A stretch of 64,000 bases of DNA, from NCBI RefSeq assembly GCF_000224145.3, contig NC_020168.2, positions 682,001 to 746,000 on the forward strand, written 5' to 3'. This document shows positions 1-11,427 of this stretch, piece by piece. How positions within the stretch are numbered: position 1 is the stretch's first letter; each line of letters begins with the position of its first letter. The translations under genes and the position numbers were made by a program. The notes below the pieces were generated by a model. That model was not told where the DNA came from. It searched no databases and worked only from the letters and a program-made list of their open reading frames with translations. Source of the DNA: Ciona intestinalis. Its lineage: Eukaryota > Chordata > Ascidiacea > Phlebobranchia > Cionidae.

Positions 1-1790
1 CTGTGAGTGCTTCATGGATTTCCTTCTCAGTTCCGCATCATTAGTGACGATCGTCAGCTTAAAATCGAGTTGATGACGTATGTGACCTGTTTTGCTAAAA
101 GCGACAAATGCGTCCTGACCTACATTTTCCAACTAATCCAGCTTTTATCGCTTTGGTGGGTTTCGCACGCAATGGTGACTGCTGTTTAATGCAGCAAACG
201 AAACTTCTTTCATACCGAGTAAACTGGACAATAATGGCGTCAATTTCGATAAACTTCAGATTTTATGTCATTCCATAAAGAACACATTAACGAGGATAAT
301 TTTATGTGAGTACTTCAACATTAACATTTATATAAATATCTTTTACACTCAGGCAAGACTTCGGTTTACTATTTTTGGAAATAATCCGTTATAAAAAAAT
401 TCGTGTTACTTATTTATTAATGTGTGACGGCGCAACGACAGTCGTTATAACACGGGCGTTCTTTTTCATAGACCTAGTGCTCGCTTACGAGTTACCACGT
501 ATGTTACTTTGTGGGAGCCTAATTTGTTTTTTTGCAACGCGCTGTAACAACTTGTTGTGACGGGAACAAAAAACAAGGTCACATACAAGTCATCTATACA
601 TGATTTAAGACACCTGTTAAAAAACAAAATATTTTGTCCTTTTGCAAGTCATGTGTTTTTGCAGCGTGGGGTACCTAGGAGAAAAGGCTTTGACAAAAAT
701 GATTGTTTGCGCTGACTAATATATGTACAGGTCATCGGCCTCGCTTTGTTTGGTTGGATAACACTCAGGGTAAATACAAAATCCCTCGGTTGGTTGTTTA
801 AATGTCGAATACGCCAACATGACAACATTATTCATGTTTTGTTTACGCAACACGTATTTAGTAGGTTGGGATAAGACTGTCTATGTTTCCATTCTCCATA
901 ATCGACCCAATTGACAGTAAACAAAGACTTTTGACAGAATTATATACCTGTATCCTGACGACATTAAATCGCGGTATTGATCGTTAAAAACAAAATTAGT
1001 ACATATATGTTATACACAGTAGGGTGGGGAAAGTTGGGACACCTTTTCATTCTATTTTCTCGTCCCATTTGCTCGTAAACAAAGAACATTCAAAGAATTA
1101 TAAAACTATATCCTCATGCGTTCCATAGACAGTTGTTAATTGTTTAAAACACGATTAGGATATTTAAATATTACGTGTCAAAGCTGCCCGGACCTCCCTC
1201 ACCCTATACTATATAATATGCTACTGGTATCCATTTTACTCCACACTGTATGTCTTGGCAATACACATGTTCTATAAGGTTGGTGCTGATTTCCGCTTGC
1301 TCACACAGATCCAAGATATCATATGTATGTTATATACAATTTGTCGGCCATGCTTAAAAAAACGAGCATATTTCCCGAAAAAGGCGCCCCCACCCCACGA
1401 AGTTACATACGGCGTAACTTGTGGGGACAGGCGGTACGAAACAAAACATCACCCGTGTTATAACGACTGTCGTTTCCCCGCAGCGCCAAGATAGGTAAAA
1501 TTTATCGGTTCATTTTTTAAGATTAGACCAACCGCTAGCAGGCGCTCTCAACGTAAATTTAGACAACTAATATTCCCAACTCCAGTAATGTAATAAGATA
1601 AGTTATTTCTTAGCGCCGTTTTAGATGAATTGAGTTTCAGTAAGCGTCCACAAATACCAGCTTAAAACTAGTAAATGTTGCATGTGGTATAAGATATAAA
1701 GTTTTAGTGTTGTATATTTGTTTATTTCAGGACGCATGTCTATTATTTATCGCTTGCGATCTGGACAAGATTTCCAGTAGGATCCACAAA
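1..1790. other. Upstream flank of APCDD1, repeats and 5' leader
   Basis: I recognise no coding exon here. The stretch holds a reverse-oriented fragment of the composite SINE (about 405-545), one MITE (about 1018-1211) and a forward SINE tail fragment (about 1385-1500). A splice-acceptor-like site (pyrimidines then TTTCAG) ends at about 1730, 60 bases before the APCDD1 start codon. It could be the end of a 5' UTR intron or a spliced-leader acceptor, since tunicates use SL trans-splicing; the sequence alone does not decide. Confidence 0.5.
1018..1211. mobile_element. MITE, family A (type description)
   Basis: This is a short non-coding element of about 190 bp. It begins TAGTAGGGTGGGGAAAGTTG and ends with the inverted form (CCTCCCTCACCCTATACTATA). 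The terminal inverted repeats are about 25-30 bp and the flanks suggest a TA target duplication. Inside are conserved blocks such as GTAAACAAAGAACATTCAAA and TTGTTAATTGTTTAAAACAC. It fits short MITEs reported from Ciona (I recall the name Cimi-1 but cannot verify it). Two subfamilies occur in the window: A ends in GGGACACCTTTT, B in GGTCCATGTTTTC or GGATACCGTTA. Confidence 0.85.
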
Positions 1791-4700
1791 ATGGCTGAAA
1801 TATGGGTTCCGTATCACACGCTATATTGTATATTAGCTTCCATCGTCATTACAGGTACATTTTGTTTATACTGTCTGCATATTTCGCCGGTTTTAGTTCT
1901 CACTTACAGGCCTATATCAGTAGAAATGTATACGAGTCGCGTCGGTCGCTTGAACCGCAAAATTAGAATTCGTTTCGCATTTTTAAACGTTTTTAAAAGA
2001 GTAATTTTGTAATGTTGATTTTTCCTTCGGGAGGACTTTCCAAACTGGCGGTTATCGCGTGAAAAACTTCAGGGGTTGTCAAATGTATATACTATATTGC
2101 ACAAAGTACTGCATATATATTATAATTATGCAAGGTCGCAGACACTTTATAGGAGAATAAAGGGGTCGCGAGCAAAGCGCTTGGGCAGCGTAAAGGCAAT
2201 TGTATGTTTCAAACTACGTATAGGGTGGGGAAAGACGGAACAGCTTTAGCATATATTATCCAAATATCCCAATCGTGTTTTGAACAATTAACAACGGTCT
2301 ACAGAAGTCGTTAGAATACGGTTTTATTAATCTTTGAATGTTCTTTGTTTATTACCCATGTCCCCAATATATAATAAATCATATAATAAACATTGTTTTA
2401 AAACAACAAAAAACATGTTGGCACAAGGAACTAATATAGGAACAATATCAAGCAATTTACATTTTATTCAAGCCTTTAATCGGTTCAAATAACCAAGTTA
2501 TTTTCAGCTGATGCCCAATACCAACGTGTTAACATCTGGCCCGTGAAAGATTGTTCTCTTTTGTATGCCAACGCGCATGCGCAGTACAATTGTGACGCAA
2601 ACAATGTTACCGGTGCATGGGTCTCCACGAGGTACCAGCATTGTAAACATGCTTATTAACCTTTCAATTCTTACAAGTTTACTTCCCGTTCGTTCAGGTT
2701 CATGGGAGTTGTAGCCAACATAAAAAAAATATTGCGGAAATTTTAAATCGTTTATTGTCAGTTTAATAACGGATTTTCCGGAAATGCTGGCTCTCGTTTA
2801 AATACTTAAAACTAAAATACCGATACAGTGAATTTCCCCGCAATATAACTGTTAAGTTCTCAGGGTAATACACACGAACATTGAGTCTGGGCAAGATGGA
2901 CACCGTTTGCAAATAATATCTCATATTTCCTAATCGTGTTTTGAAAGTTTAACAATCTTTCATATAGTTGCGTTTGTACGGTTAGATATACCTGTAAATA
3001 TTCTTTATTAACTATACTAAATGCGACGATAAAGGTATTGAAAACATGAACCATCTTACCCCAACTTACAACACATGATACGAATTTCCTTAATTATGAT
3101 TCTATAAATATCGACGGACTTCTATTATTATTCCTATAGATGCGAGGTACAGGCAGGGCCGAAGTTTCTCATTCGTTTTTATGAGTTTCGGAGCGACCGC
3201 CATTTTCTATTACGTCATCATTTCTACTCGGATCCCGACTGCACTAAGCCCACTGTTACCATGACAACCAGCGGTCGATTTCTAAACGAGGGTTTGGTGG
3301 ACAGTTTGTTAATATTGGGAGCTACAGAAAGAAGATTCGTAATAAGGAAAATACATTTAAATGTTGAAGACGGTGTTTTCACGCAGGTATGAAACTAAAC
3401 CACCTTTCCCCACATCTGCGCATATTACTGTTACTTAAACCCTTTCGATGATAATCCCTGCCGTCAGCTTAAGTATATTGTAAGTATAGCAACGGTCGAT
3501 GAAAGCCGTGAGAATACGGTTTAATGATTCTTTGAATGTTCTTTGTTTACTATCCAATAGGACGAGAAAATAGAACGAAACGGTGTCCCATCTCCCCCCA
3601 CCCTACTATGAATACCATTAGCACACAATATCCTATATTTCCTAATTGTGTTTTGAAAAATTAAAAACGCTCTTGCTATACGGTCAAATTCGTAATATTC
3701 CTTGTTTACTACCAAATAGGGCGATAAAAAAGAATGATAAGATGGGCCATCTTATCCCAACCTGTTGTATTTACTCAGTCCCATTTTCACAGACCTTGCA
3801 CCGTCTGTTTAACAATCCATCTCGAGCTTGCAGCAAATGTTCCAAGTTACATGGTGAACATATGAAGAAACATCATAGACTGTTAGTGTATTCGTCACAA
3901 ACCAATTGTGACTGCACAGACGAACTTGACTTTTACCTCGGAGAGCTGGAAGTAATGAAAGTCGTTAGAGTGAAAGATTATCGACCGTAAGTTACACATA
4001 GTGTGACCATATGTAAGAAAATAATAAATCCAACAAAAACAATTAACCTTCATTAAAAATTACATTTAAATGGCATGTCCTTGTCCTTGGACAAGACACT
4101 ATTACGAAAGTTGCTCAGCCAAATACGTTAAAAAAGTAAAAAATCAAAAAAATCACCCAAAATGTAACATATATACATGGTGACTCATAAGCGGACACGA
4201 GGTGTATAAAACAAAACATAACACCTGTGTTATAACCACTGTCATTGCCTATAGCCACGCGAGGATACGTATGTTGAAAACACGATTTGGGAAAACTATT
4301 TGAGTACAGATGTCAAATAAAAGCGTGGCTGCTAAACCCACAATACAGTATAAATTAACCAACCAAGTTGTATTTAATTAAAACAAATTAAAATATAATT
4401 AAAAGAAAAGTGTGCGTAAAGACACAGAATACCATTGTGAAGTGTATTGAATAAGTAGATTGTTATTGACACTATCGCCATGAGATATATGAGCGAGTCG
4501 ACAGGTTGTCGGTTAAGTTGTTTGATCGTTGAGCGAGTTATAAACTTCATCATTACAACCGATAAATAATCCAAGCCATCTGTTATGAATATATGAGTGT
4601 TATGAAAGGTCCGCATTGGACGCAACTTTGTTCAAACTATCTCAACCTTCCATCTGAGATGACTGAGATGAAGATACGATCGTCATGTTCCCGTTCACCC

Positions 4701-7700
4701 CCAGGCCACCCCATCCGACATTATCTCATTTCATCTCCCGACTTTTAAGACTCGAAAGCCAACGCTCGGCCAGTCGTCGTTGCCATAGCTCGTTAAACTG
4801 ATTTTCATCGGTTTTGGTTGAAATTTCACGGCCCTATTAAACTGCTTCTCATCGACGATTCTACTCAAACGCTCGTTAGCAGTCTATTCGGGCTTTTGCG
4901 ATCTGTGGTATACATTCACGCCGAGTGATATCTTTCCCGCGTATCTGCGCGACATTAGGATAGCGGTTGGACTTACATTATACCTTAGTGTAAAGATCAT
5001 AGAAATGGCTTTTAAATAGATGGCATATTGAACCTGTATCTTACTTTGAGCGAAACACTAAACTACTCTTTATGTAAATAATTGAATGAATTTAACATGT
5101 TTTAAACGTGCCGGGCAACAACAATGTTATAACACACGAATATCATGTTTTATGCACATGATGCCATCTTACAAGTTACCGCATATGAAACTTCATTAGT
5201 TAATATTTTCGTGTTTTTAATTTGTTTTAATGTATGGCCGACAATTTTACCAACTCCTTATATAAGACCACTGGGTTGAAGCAATTGCTGTTAAGTGTCT
5301 TGCTAAGAGAGACAGACGCCGTATAACTTTTCTAAAAACACTTTGTATCCTTACAGTCCATTTAAAACAGTAACTCAACTATTTGCTGGTGACGTTAAAA
5401 CGAAGATTGACAATCGAAGATATTATCGATCAAATACTTTTCAAGCTCCACTGGAACGACTGGGTGTGAGTATCTCTGCTGCCATCAAGCGACGTTTGGT
5501 TCACTGAGTGAATAAATAGTTAACTTCGCGTAACTAAAACAAGTATAGTAGGGTGCGAAAAAGTGAGACACCTTTTTATTTCATTTTTTCGTATTATTTG
5601 GTTGTAAACAAAGACCATTCAAAGAATTAAGAAACCGTGTCTCTACGACTCCTACAGACCGTTGTTAATTGCTTAAAACACGATCGGGATATTTCGATAT
5701 TATGTGCTAAAGGTGCCCATCTTCCTCCACCCTACTATATCATTCATTTATACATTCACGCAAAGACAAAATAAGTCTAATTCATTAATCTTGTATGTAT
5801 ATTACCATTGCAATATTTTCTAGATCATGTCGTCGAACATTGAAATGCAAATTGGAAGATTCTTTCCACCTAACTTACATCGAACGCTTATTTCCCCGAA
5901 TTCCCAACAATTTATTTTGCATGGGAACTGGGTGGGTTTTATTTCTCTAATTTTCAAGCTACCACCATGTATACCAATATAATTAGTTGTTATATTGGTA
6001 ATCATGCTGCTATTCTTACCAGGTATAAATAAACTTACCAAAAACAGATCTTCTTTAAATAAAATTTTAACGTTCATGCCGAAGAAACTGTTTTTCAGAA
6101 CTAAATAATAGAGCACACCTTTACATGCAAACCATGATCCGATCTAAGCAACTTGTATATAAGTCACAGCATTTACCCCCAAGAATAAGTACCATTTACT
6201 GTTTATTAGTGCAAAACAAATTAACCATTTATTTTACAGCTAAGTGTTCGTTGTGAGCTTCGTCCCCATTCAAGTTTCCTTACAAGACATTTGTTTTTTC
6301 CAAGGAACGGCAATGTTTGGTCTGGAGTTTATCGTTACTATGTAGATGACCAATGCAGGGAACCTTACTACACATTACGTGCACATGGGAGGTAGGTAAT
6401 GTAAGAAAATGTTATAAATAATTGAAGTGGAAATGTTTTATTACAACAACAGTGTACGGCTTCAGTAAAATTGAATATACATGACTAGATATAGTGGGGT
6501 AGAGTAAGATGGGACATGTTTTCAATCTAGTTTTTCGCCCCAATTGGTTCTAAATTAAGAAAATATTTATGAAATTACATTACTGCTCGTAACTCTGAAA
6601 AAGCGTTGTTGGATGTTTAAAACACAGTCATGGTATTTGCATATTGTGTACTAAAGATGTCCCATCTTAGCCTTCCACCCTGCTATACATGTCTAGATAC
6701 ACAAACTACAAATAACAACTGTATACAGCGATCGTGTTACGCATCAGTACGGCAGACTATATTTTCGATACATTTTCTAAAAAATCTCTTATATGGTAAT
6801 TATTTGCGTACGGACGTGGCGACGTCTTTTATACAGACCTGTTCTGCGTAGGTTTGCAAATCAATCAGAGAAGAACTGAATTAGAAAACAATTGAAATAT
6901 TTCTGGCAGCAACAACAGTATACAAATATCTAGGTTACAGAACGCAATGAAATCGGCTGTTGGTTCTTAATCCAAGGAAACAATCTTGTTTTCCAGTCTT
7001 GATGGGATAAAACTAACACAAACAAGTGTATAACAAGCGTCATGCATTGGTATAGGAAAAACACATACGCGGTTTGGGAAATGTAGGCGAACTTTACGGC
7101 AAAACCCATAATATTCGTAATAGTACAAACGGATATGGCGATGATAGAACGCTTAATAATGGCCCCTGCAATAACGGTGCTGATTCCGCTTTTCTTCATG
7201 CGTTTTTTATGAACATACACTGGATATATGAAGTAAAACAAAAGGGCAACTTCGCCAACGGCAGAAACCGAGATTAATACGGCCCATTTAAGACGTAAAA
7301 CTGCTTCTGTTTCCAACGATACGCAGCCGAAAGCTTTGGTTACGTATTTAGAAAAAAATAGAAATAAAAACGTGCTGATAAGCCCCATAATGAGTAGGAA
7401 TATATAGGTGACAGCGACAAACGTCCGTATCGTTTCTCCCAACACGTTAATTATGACTGCGTTTAGGTAGAAGCAACGGTAAACCTTCATCCAAAGGGCG
7501 GAATACACAGCGAGTATCGAAAGCCCGTATGTAAGAATCTTTACCATGCTGTATCTGGTACAAAATGGCTCCACATGTGACGTAATTAGTGATAGGTCCA
7601 TGGCTACGTTGATGAGAATCGCTGTGTTGGCAAATAAACTGATTATATCCAAAGCTCGTCCAATTTTACCTGGTAATAGTATAAGGCTATATTTGGCATA

Positions 7701-9799
7701 TATGGTATTGTGAATTGGGATGGACATATTTGCACATAATGTCCCATATTTTCTAATCATTCTTAAAAAATTAATAACGTTCTTTTAAAGTCTGGAGTAA
7801 ACGGGTACATATAATTATGTAAATATTTTTGTTTACAAGTAAATAATCAAAATAAAGGCGAACCAACAACACAGTATAAATAATTTAGAAAGAAACCAAA
7901 TAAAGATATAATATTTCTTTACCTTGCGGGTGAGTTTTCCTCGTTGCAGTAAAATATATCGTAGCAAACAACACATACGTTACCATAGCAGTCGCTACAG
8001 ATGAAAATATAACGGACGCCAACCGTTCTCCTTGTATTTGAACTGTTGTGTTTATGTTTCCTTGCATGTAGTATTGTAAACTAGACATTGCTTTTAATTT
8101 ACAACTAATTCCTATTATCTGTAAAAATCATTTAAACAGTTTATAATAAACATATTGTACTATGGGTAAGATGGGATACCGCAATCACTTGAGTCTGATA
8201 TTTCTTAATCGTATTTTTAAAATTAACAATGCTACTTCATAGTAGCGGGGTTACGGTTATAATTCTGAAAATATTCAGTGTTTGCTCCCAAATAAAAAAT
8301 AAAATAAAAACAAGACCAGTATTACCTATATCATATTGTCGAATGGGGTAAGATGGGACACATTTTTATTCCATTTTTTTGGCTATTTAGTGTTAAACAA
8401 AGAACATTCAAAAAATTATAAAACCGTATCCTCACATGACTCTGATTGACGGTTGTTAATTGTTTAAATCACAATCAGAATATTTGTATATTATGTGCTA
8501 AAGGTGTCCCATCTTCCCCACCCTACTATATGTACAAAAACAAATACACTTTCTAATAGTTTCTGCTAAAATCTAACAACACCTTTCTATATATAGACTG
8601 CGTAGGCCGTAGGGAAACAATAGAGGTAACGAAAACCTTCCTGACAGATAAATTAAATTAAACAACCTTATTAAATATTTTCTACCATTAATTATAAACC
8701 TACTATAATTATAATAAGAATTCTAAGCATATAATTACCGCTTGTTTATCGTTGTTACAACACTGAGAATAAAGTAAACACTTAAGTCTCATCACGAATT
8801 TAAATCGTGACTGTCTGCAGCGTAAAAATATTCTGCAGCATCGTCCAAAAATAAATATATATCGCGCTTTAATTACATCCGTCTTATTTATATTTACAGC
8901 GTTTTCGTGATTGTATTGCGCACAGATATACGTGTTTTGTATTTTTATATCATAATTTGTGCAGATATGATAGAACTGCAATTAATCCAACCAACGGTGA
9001 TGTTGACTACGTGTTTGATGCTCGACGAATGTTCATTACGTCACACAGCGTGAATCTAACATCTTTACTAAACGACGCTAAGCGTGGAAGTTTGAAACTC
9101 GAAACTCACGTGGAGTATGACGTCCCCGAAACGGAGGGTATTCCCCTGATAGATCTCAGCCTGCCAAGAAGAGAATACGACCACATTATGATGCGAAGGA
9201 TTGACGGCAATTTGCTGCTTTTTACCGGTCGACGGCCCAACGACGGAACAATTCCCGATTCCGCCGATAAACGAACAACATCTTACCAAGACGAGCTCTT
9301 GCGGTGTCGCAGTAAATGCGCATTTGATGACTTACGTGAGTATTAGTAGTGTGTTTAGTCGGCTGAGTGTAATGGTTTATGTTTTCAATCTCTTTTAAAG
9401 CCACATTTGGTAGTAAACAAAACATCTTTACAGAATCATATAACTGTTCCTCAAGAATCTAATGCTGTACAAACTGTTAAAAACACGATTAGTATACAGG
9501 ATGGTATATGCGCTATACCCATAACGGAATCTAAAAACATGAAAATGGACTATTTTCCGTTTTTTACACTCGTTATTATGATTCGTCTTACAGGCGATTC
9601 AACTTTCTTGTGCGGTATTTCGGCAACAGAACTACCAGGAAGCATTGAAACGACAGTCATTCCAAATAAAAAACACCAACACGATTTTGTTGCAATGGTA
9701 TACCAAGAAGCAACGACAAGCAGCGCCAAGAAAAACATGCATTCACTAACTTTCATTTTGTCATTACTTTGTATCATCGCGATTTTAAAATATGAATAA
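1791..9799 (+). CDS. APCDD1: APCDD1 homologue, Wnt inhibitor, 9 exons
   Basis: Exons 1791-1854, 2508-2631, 3140-3386, 3793-3986, 5357-5465, 5824-5931, 6240-6391, 8965-9335 and 9594-9799 join in phase to 524 residues; vertebrate APCDD1 is about 514. Residues 1-22 are a signal peptide. Two APCDD repeats follow: each has a (V)TGAW or HGNW entry, a CEV/CEL-R-P-x-FL-R stretch and a Y-D-x-x-C pattern. GDVKT, YYRSNTFQAPL, LLLFTGRRPNDGT and KRTTSYQ match the family closely. The last 17 or so residues are a hydrophobic tail anchor. The known family role is a membrane glycoprotein that binds Wnt and LRP5/6 and dampens canonical Wnt signalling; inhibition here is inferred. Intron 7 (2.6 kb) hosts an antisense receptor gene. 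The stop codon overlaps an AATAAA. Confidence 0.93.
2219..2370. mobile_element. MITE fragment, family A
   Basis: One terminus (GGGTGGGGAAAGACGGAACAGC) and the internal AACAATTAACAACGGTCTACAG block are clear. The far terminus is decayed at CCCATGTCCCCAATATA. It lies in APCDD1 intron 1. Confidence 0.7.
2880..3066. mobile_element. MITE, family B, intron 2 of APCDD1
   Basis: Terminus GGGCAAGATGGACACCGTTT and the inverted terminus CATGAACCATCTTACCCCAA enclose family-B internal sequence (TTTCCTAATCGTGTTTTGAA). It is moderately diverged. Confidence 0.7.
3480..3770. mobile_element. Two abutting partial MITEs (A then B)
   Basis: A family-A right half ends at about 3612 (GTCCCATCTCCCCCCACCCT). It is followed directly by a family-B right half ending at about 3768 (GGGCCATCTTATCCCAACCT). 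Both lack a clear left terminus. They end just upstream of APCDD1 exon 4. Confidence 0.6.
5546..5740. mobile_element. MITE, family A, intron 5 of APCDD1
   Basis: TAGTAGGGTGCGAAAAAGTG on the left and CATCTTCCTCCACCCTACTA on the right; this is a nearly complete copy. Confidence 0.85.
6490..6688. mobile_element. MITE, family A/B intermediate
   Basis: The left end is GTGGGGTAGAGTAAGATGGG and the right end is GTCCCATCTTAGCCTTCCAC. It sits in APCDD1 intron 7, between exon 7 and the 3' end of the nested antisense gene. Confidence 0.75.
6930..8088 (-). CDS. Seven-helix receptor-like gene nested in APCDD1 intron
   Basis: Two exons (8088-7923 and 7669-6930) join in phase to 301 residues. The product has about seven hydrophobic helices. 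TM1 contains ATAMVTYVLFATIYF, TM3 GLSILAVYSALWMKVYR, TM4 VAVTYIFLLIMGLISTFLF, TM5 VGEVALLFYFIYPVYV and TM7 LYQCMTLVIHLFVLVL. A short N-terminus with an NTT glycosylation site precedes TM1. A basic loop (HKKRMKKS) lies between TM5 and TM6, as in G-protein-coupled receptors. There is no clear DRY (MKVYR sits at that place) and no NPxxY, so I assign no ligand class. The gene lies wholly within APCDD1 intron 7 on the opposite strand. A tunicate-specific chemoreceptor-like GPCR is a guess. Confidence 0.75.
8340..8530. mobile_element. MITE, family A, near-intact
   Basis: The left end is GGGGTAAGATGGGACACATT and the right end is GGTGTCCCATCTTCCCCACC followed by CTACTATA. A degraded B-type fragment (about 8160-8290) lies just before it. 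Confidence 0.85.
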
Positions 9800-9800
9800 A
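9795..9800 (+). terminator. AATAAA overlapping the APCDD1 stop codon
   Basis: The hexamer AATAAA includes the TAA stop. If used, the 3' UTR would be only a few tens of bases. No other strong hexamer occurs before the gap at 9913. Confidence 0.45.
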
Positions 9801-9912
9801 CACAGATTATTGTTATTTCATATTTAAGTATTTACTACTGTTTCACCTGCTTGAAAATAGTTTTGCTTGCCACAAAATAGCCATTTGTTATTGAACAGAA
9901 CTAGAAACAGGA

Positions 9913-9962
9913 NNNNNNNNNNNNNNNNNNNNNNNNNNNNNNNNNNNNNNNNNNNNNNNNNN
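9913..9962. other. Assembly gap, 50 N
   Basis: Exactly 50 N abut the minisatellite. The array probably prevented assembly here, so its true length is unknown. Confidence 0.95.
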
Positions 9963-10830
9963 AGTAAAATCATTACATTTCTACACTACCTACCCCCCTC
10001 CTGTACCGAGTAAAATCATTACATTTCTACACTACCTACCCCCCTCCAGTACCGAGTAAAATCATTACATTTCTACACTACCTACCCCCCTCCGGTACCA
10101 AGTAAAATCATTACATTTCTACACTACCTACCCCCCTCCTGGTACCGAGTAAAATCATTACATTTCTACACTACCTACCCCCCTCCTGTACCGAGTAAAA
10201 TCATTACATTTCTACACTACCTACCCCCCTCCAGTACCGAGTAAAATCATAACATTTCTACCCCTACCCCCTCCGGTACCGAGTAAAATCATTACATTTC
10301 TACATTACCTAACCCCCTCCGGTACCGAGTACATTCATTACATTTCTACATCACCTACCCCCCTCCGGTACTGAGTAAAATCATTACATTTCTACACTAC
10401 CTACCTCCCTCCGGTACCGAGTAAAATCATTACATTTCAACACTACCTACCCCCCTCCTGTACTGAGTAAAATCATTACATTTCTACACTACCTACCCCC
10501 CTCGTATACCGAGTACAATCATAACATTTCTACACCCTACCCCCTCCGGTACCAAGTAAAATCATTACATTTCTACACTACCTAACCCCCTCGTATACCG
10601 AGTACATTCATTACATTTCTACACTACCTACCCCCCTCCGGTACTGAGTAAAATCATTACATTTCTACATTACCTACCCCCCTCCGGTACCGAGTAAAAT
10701 CATTACATTTCAACACTACCTACCCCCCTCCTGTACTGAGTAAAATCATTACATTTCTACACTACCTACCCCCCTCGTATACCGAATACAATCATAACAA
10801 GTTACACTGCGCCTACCCCCCTGGTAGCGA
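9963..10830. repeat. Minisatellite, ~46-bp unit, about 18 copies
   Basis: Head-to-tail units read ACCGAGTAAAATCATTACAT then TTCTACACTACCTACCCCCC then TCCGGT. Variants are concentrated in the CTCCGGT/CTCCTGT/CTCGTAT junction, and some units are shortened within CTACACTACC. The last units decay toward 10830. There are no spacers, so it is not a CRISPR array. One strand is very C-rich in each unit (CTACCCCCCTCC). Confidence 0.95.
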
Positions 10831-11427
10831 ACAAAAACATTACTTCTACGTCGCAGACGATAGATGGTAATCTCCCGAACGATCAAATTGAAACGAAGAA
10901 AAAGGGTTTTTACACGAAAAAAGGGGATTCTCTCAAAATGAAAATTCCTGATTTGGCCTACGCCGCGCGAGGGGGGTGTTATAGACTGTACCAGCTATTA
11001 CAATTCCAGCGACATGCGCGCATGTGTTAATGGTTAATCAAACAGTTTGCAATATAAATACTCCAATGTTTGTGGTAGGAAATTGTGTCGAGACCGCAAA
11101 CAAACAGTACAATGTTTGTGGTCGGAAAAATATGCATGAAAGATGTGTTCTCCCGGAAATCTGTAGCTGTAGGCTTGCGCATGTTGCTGGATGTATCTAC
11201 CACACATACAAACCAGTTAAGACGTGCAGGCGGTTGCACGAATACTAACAGTCACAAGACAGTCATTAGCCATTTGTGATTACTTTGCTCTAGACTAAAG
11301 TTAGCTACCATTTTCCTGCGTTTTTAATGACAAGGCTATAGCTATCCACGTTTATTGGTAATTCAAAAGTATAATCTTTTAGTTTAGACACTGTGCAAAA
11401 GTTTTTCTGTTTTGTGCAAAAACAATT
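10831..11427. other. Spacer between minisatellite and cathepsin gene
   Basis: No coding exon was recognised. A short direct repeat of AATGTTTGTGGT-like sequence occurs near 11065 and 11110. The last 200 bases should hold the promoter and leader of the LU-cathepsin gene, but I see no convincing TATA box. Confidence 0.4.

Noticed and set aside
1255-1494. 79-codon open frame
   Set aside because: It runs through a SINE tail fragment; the amino acids come from repeat sequence.
3646-3792. Long open frame reaching back before APCDD1 exon 4
   Set aside because: The upstream part is MITE sequence. The coding exon starts at 3793 after a good acceptor that matches the phase.
9963-10830. Possible CRISPR array
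   Set aside because: Units are contiguous 46-bp tandem repeats with no unique spacers, in a eukaryotic genome.
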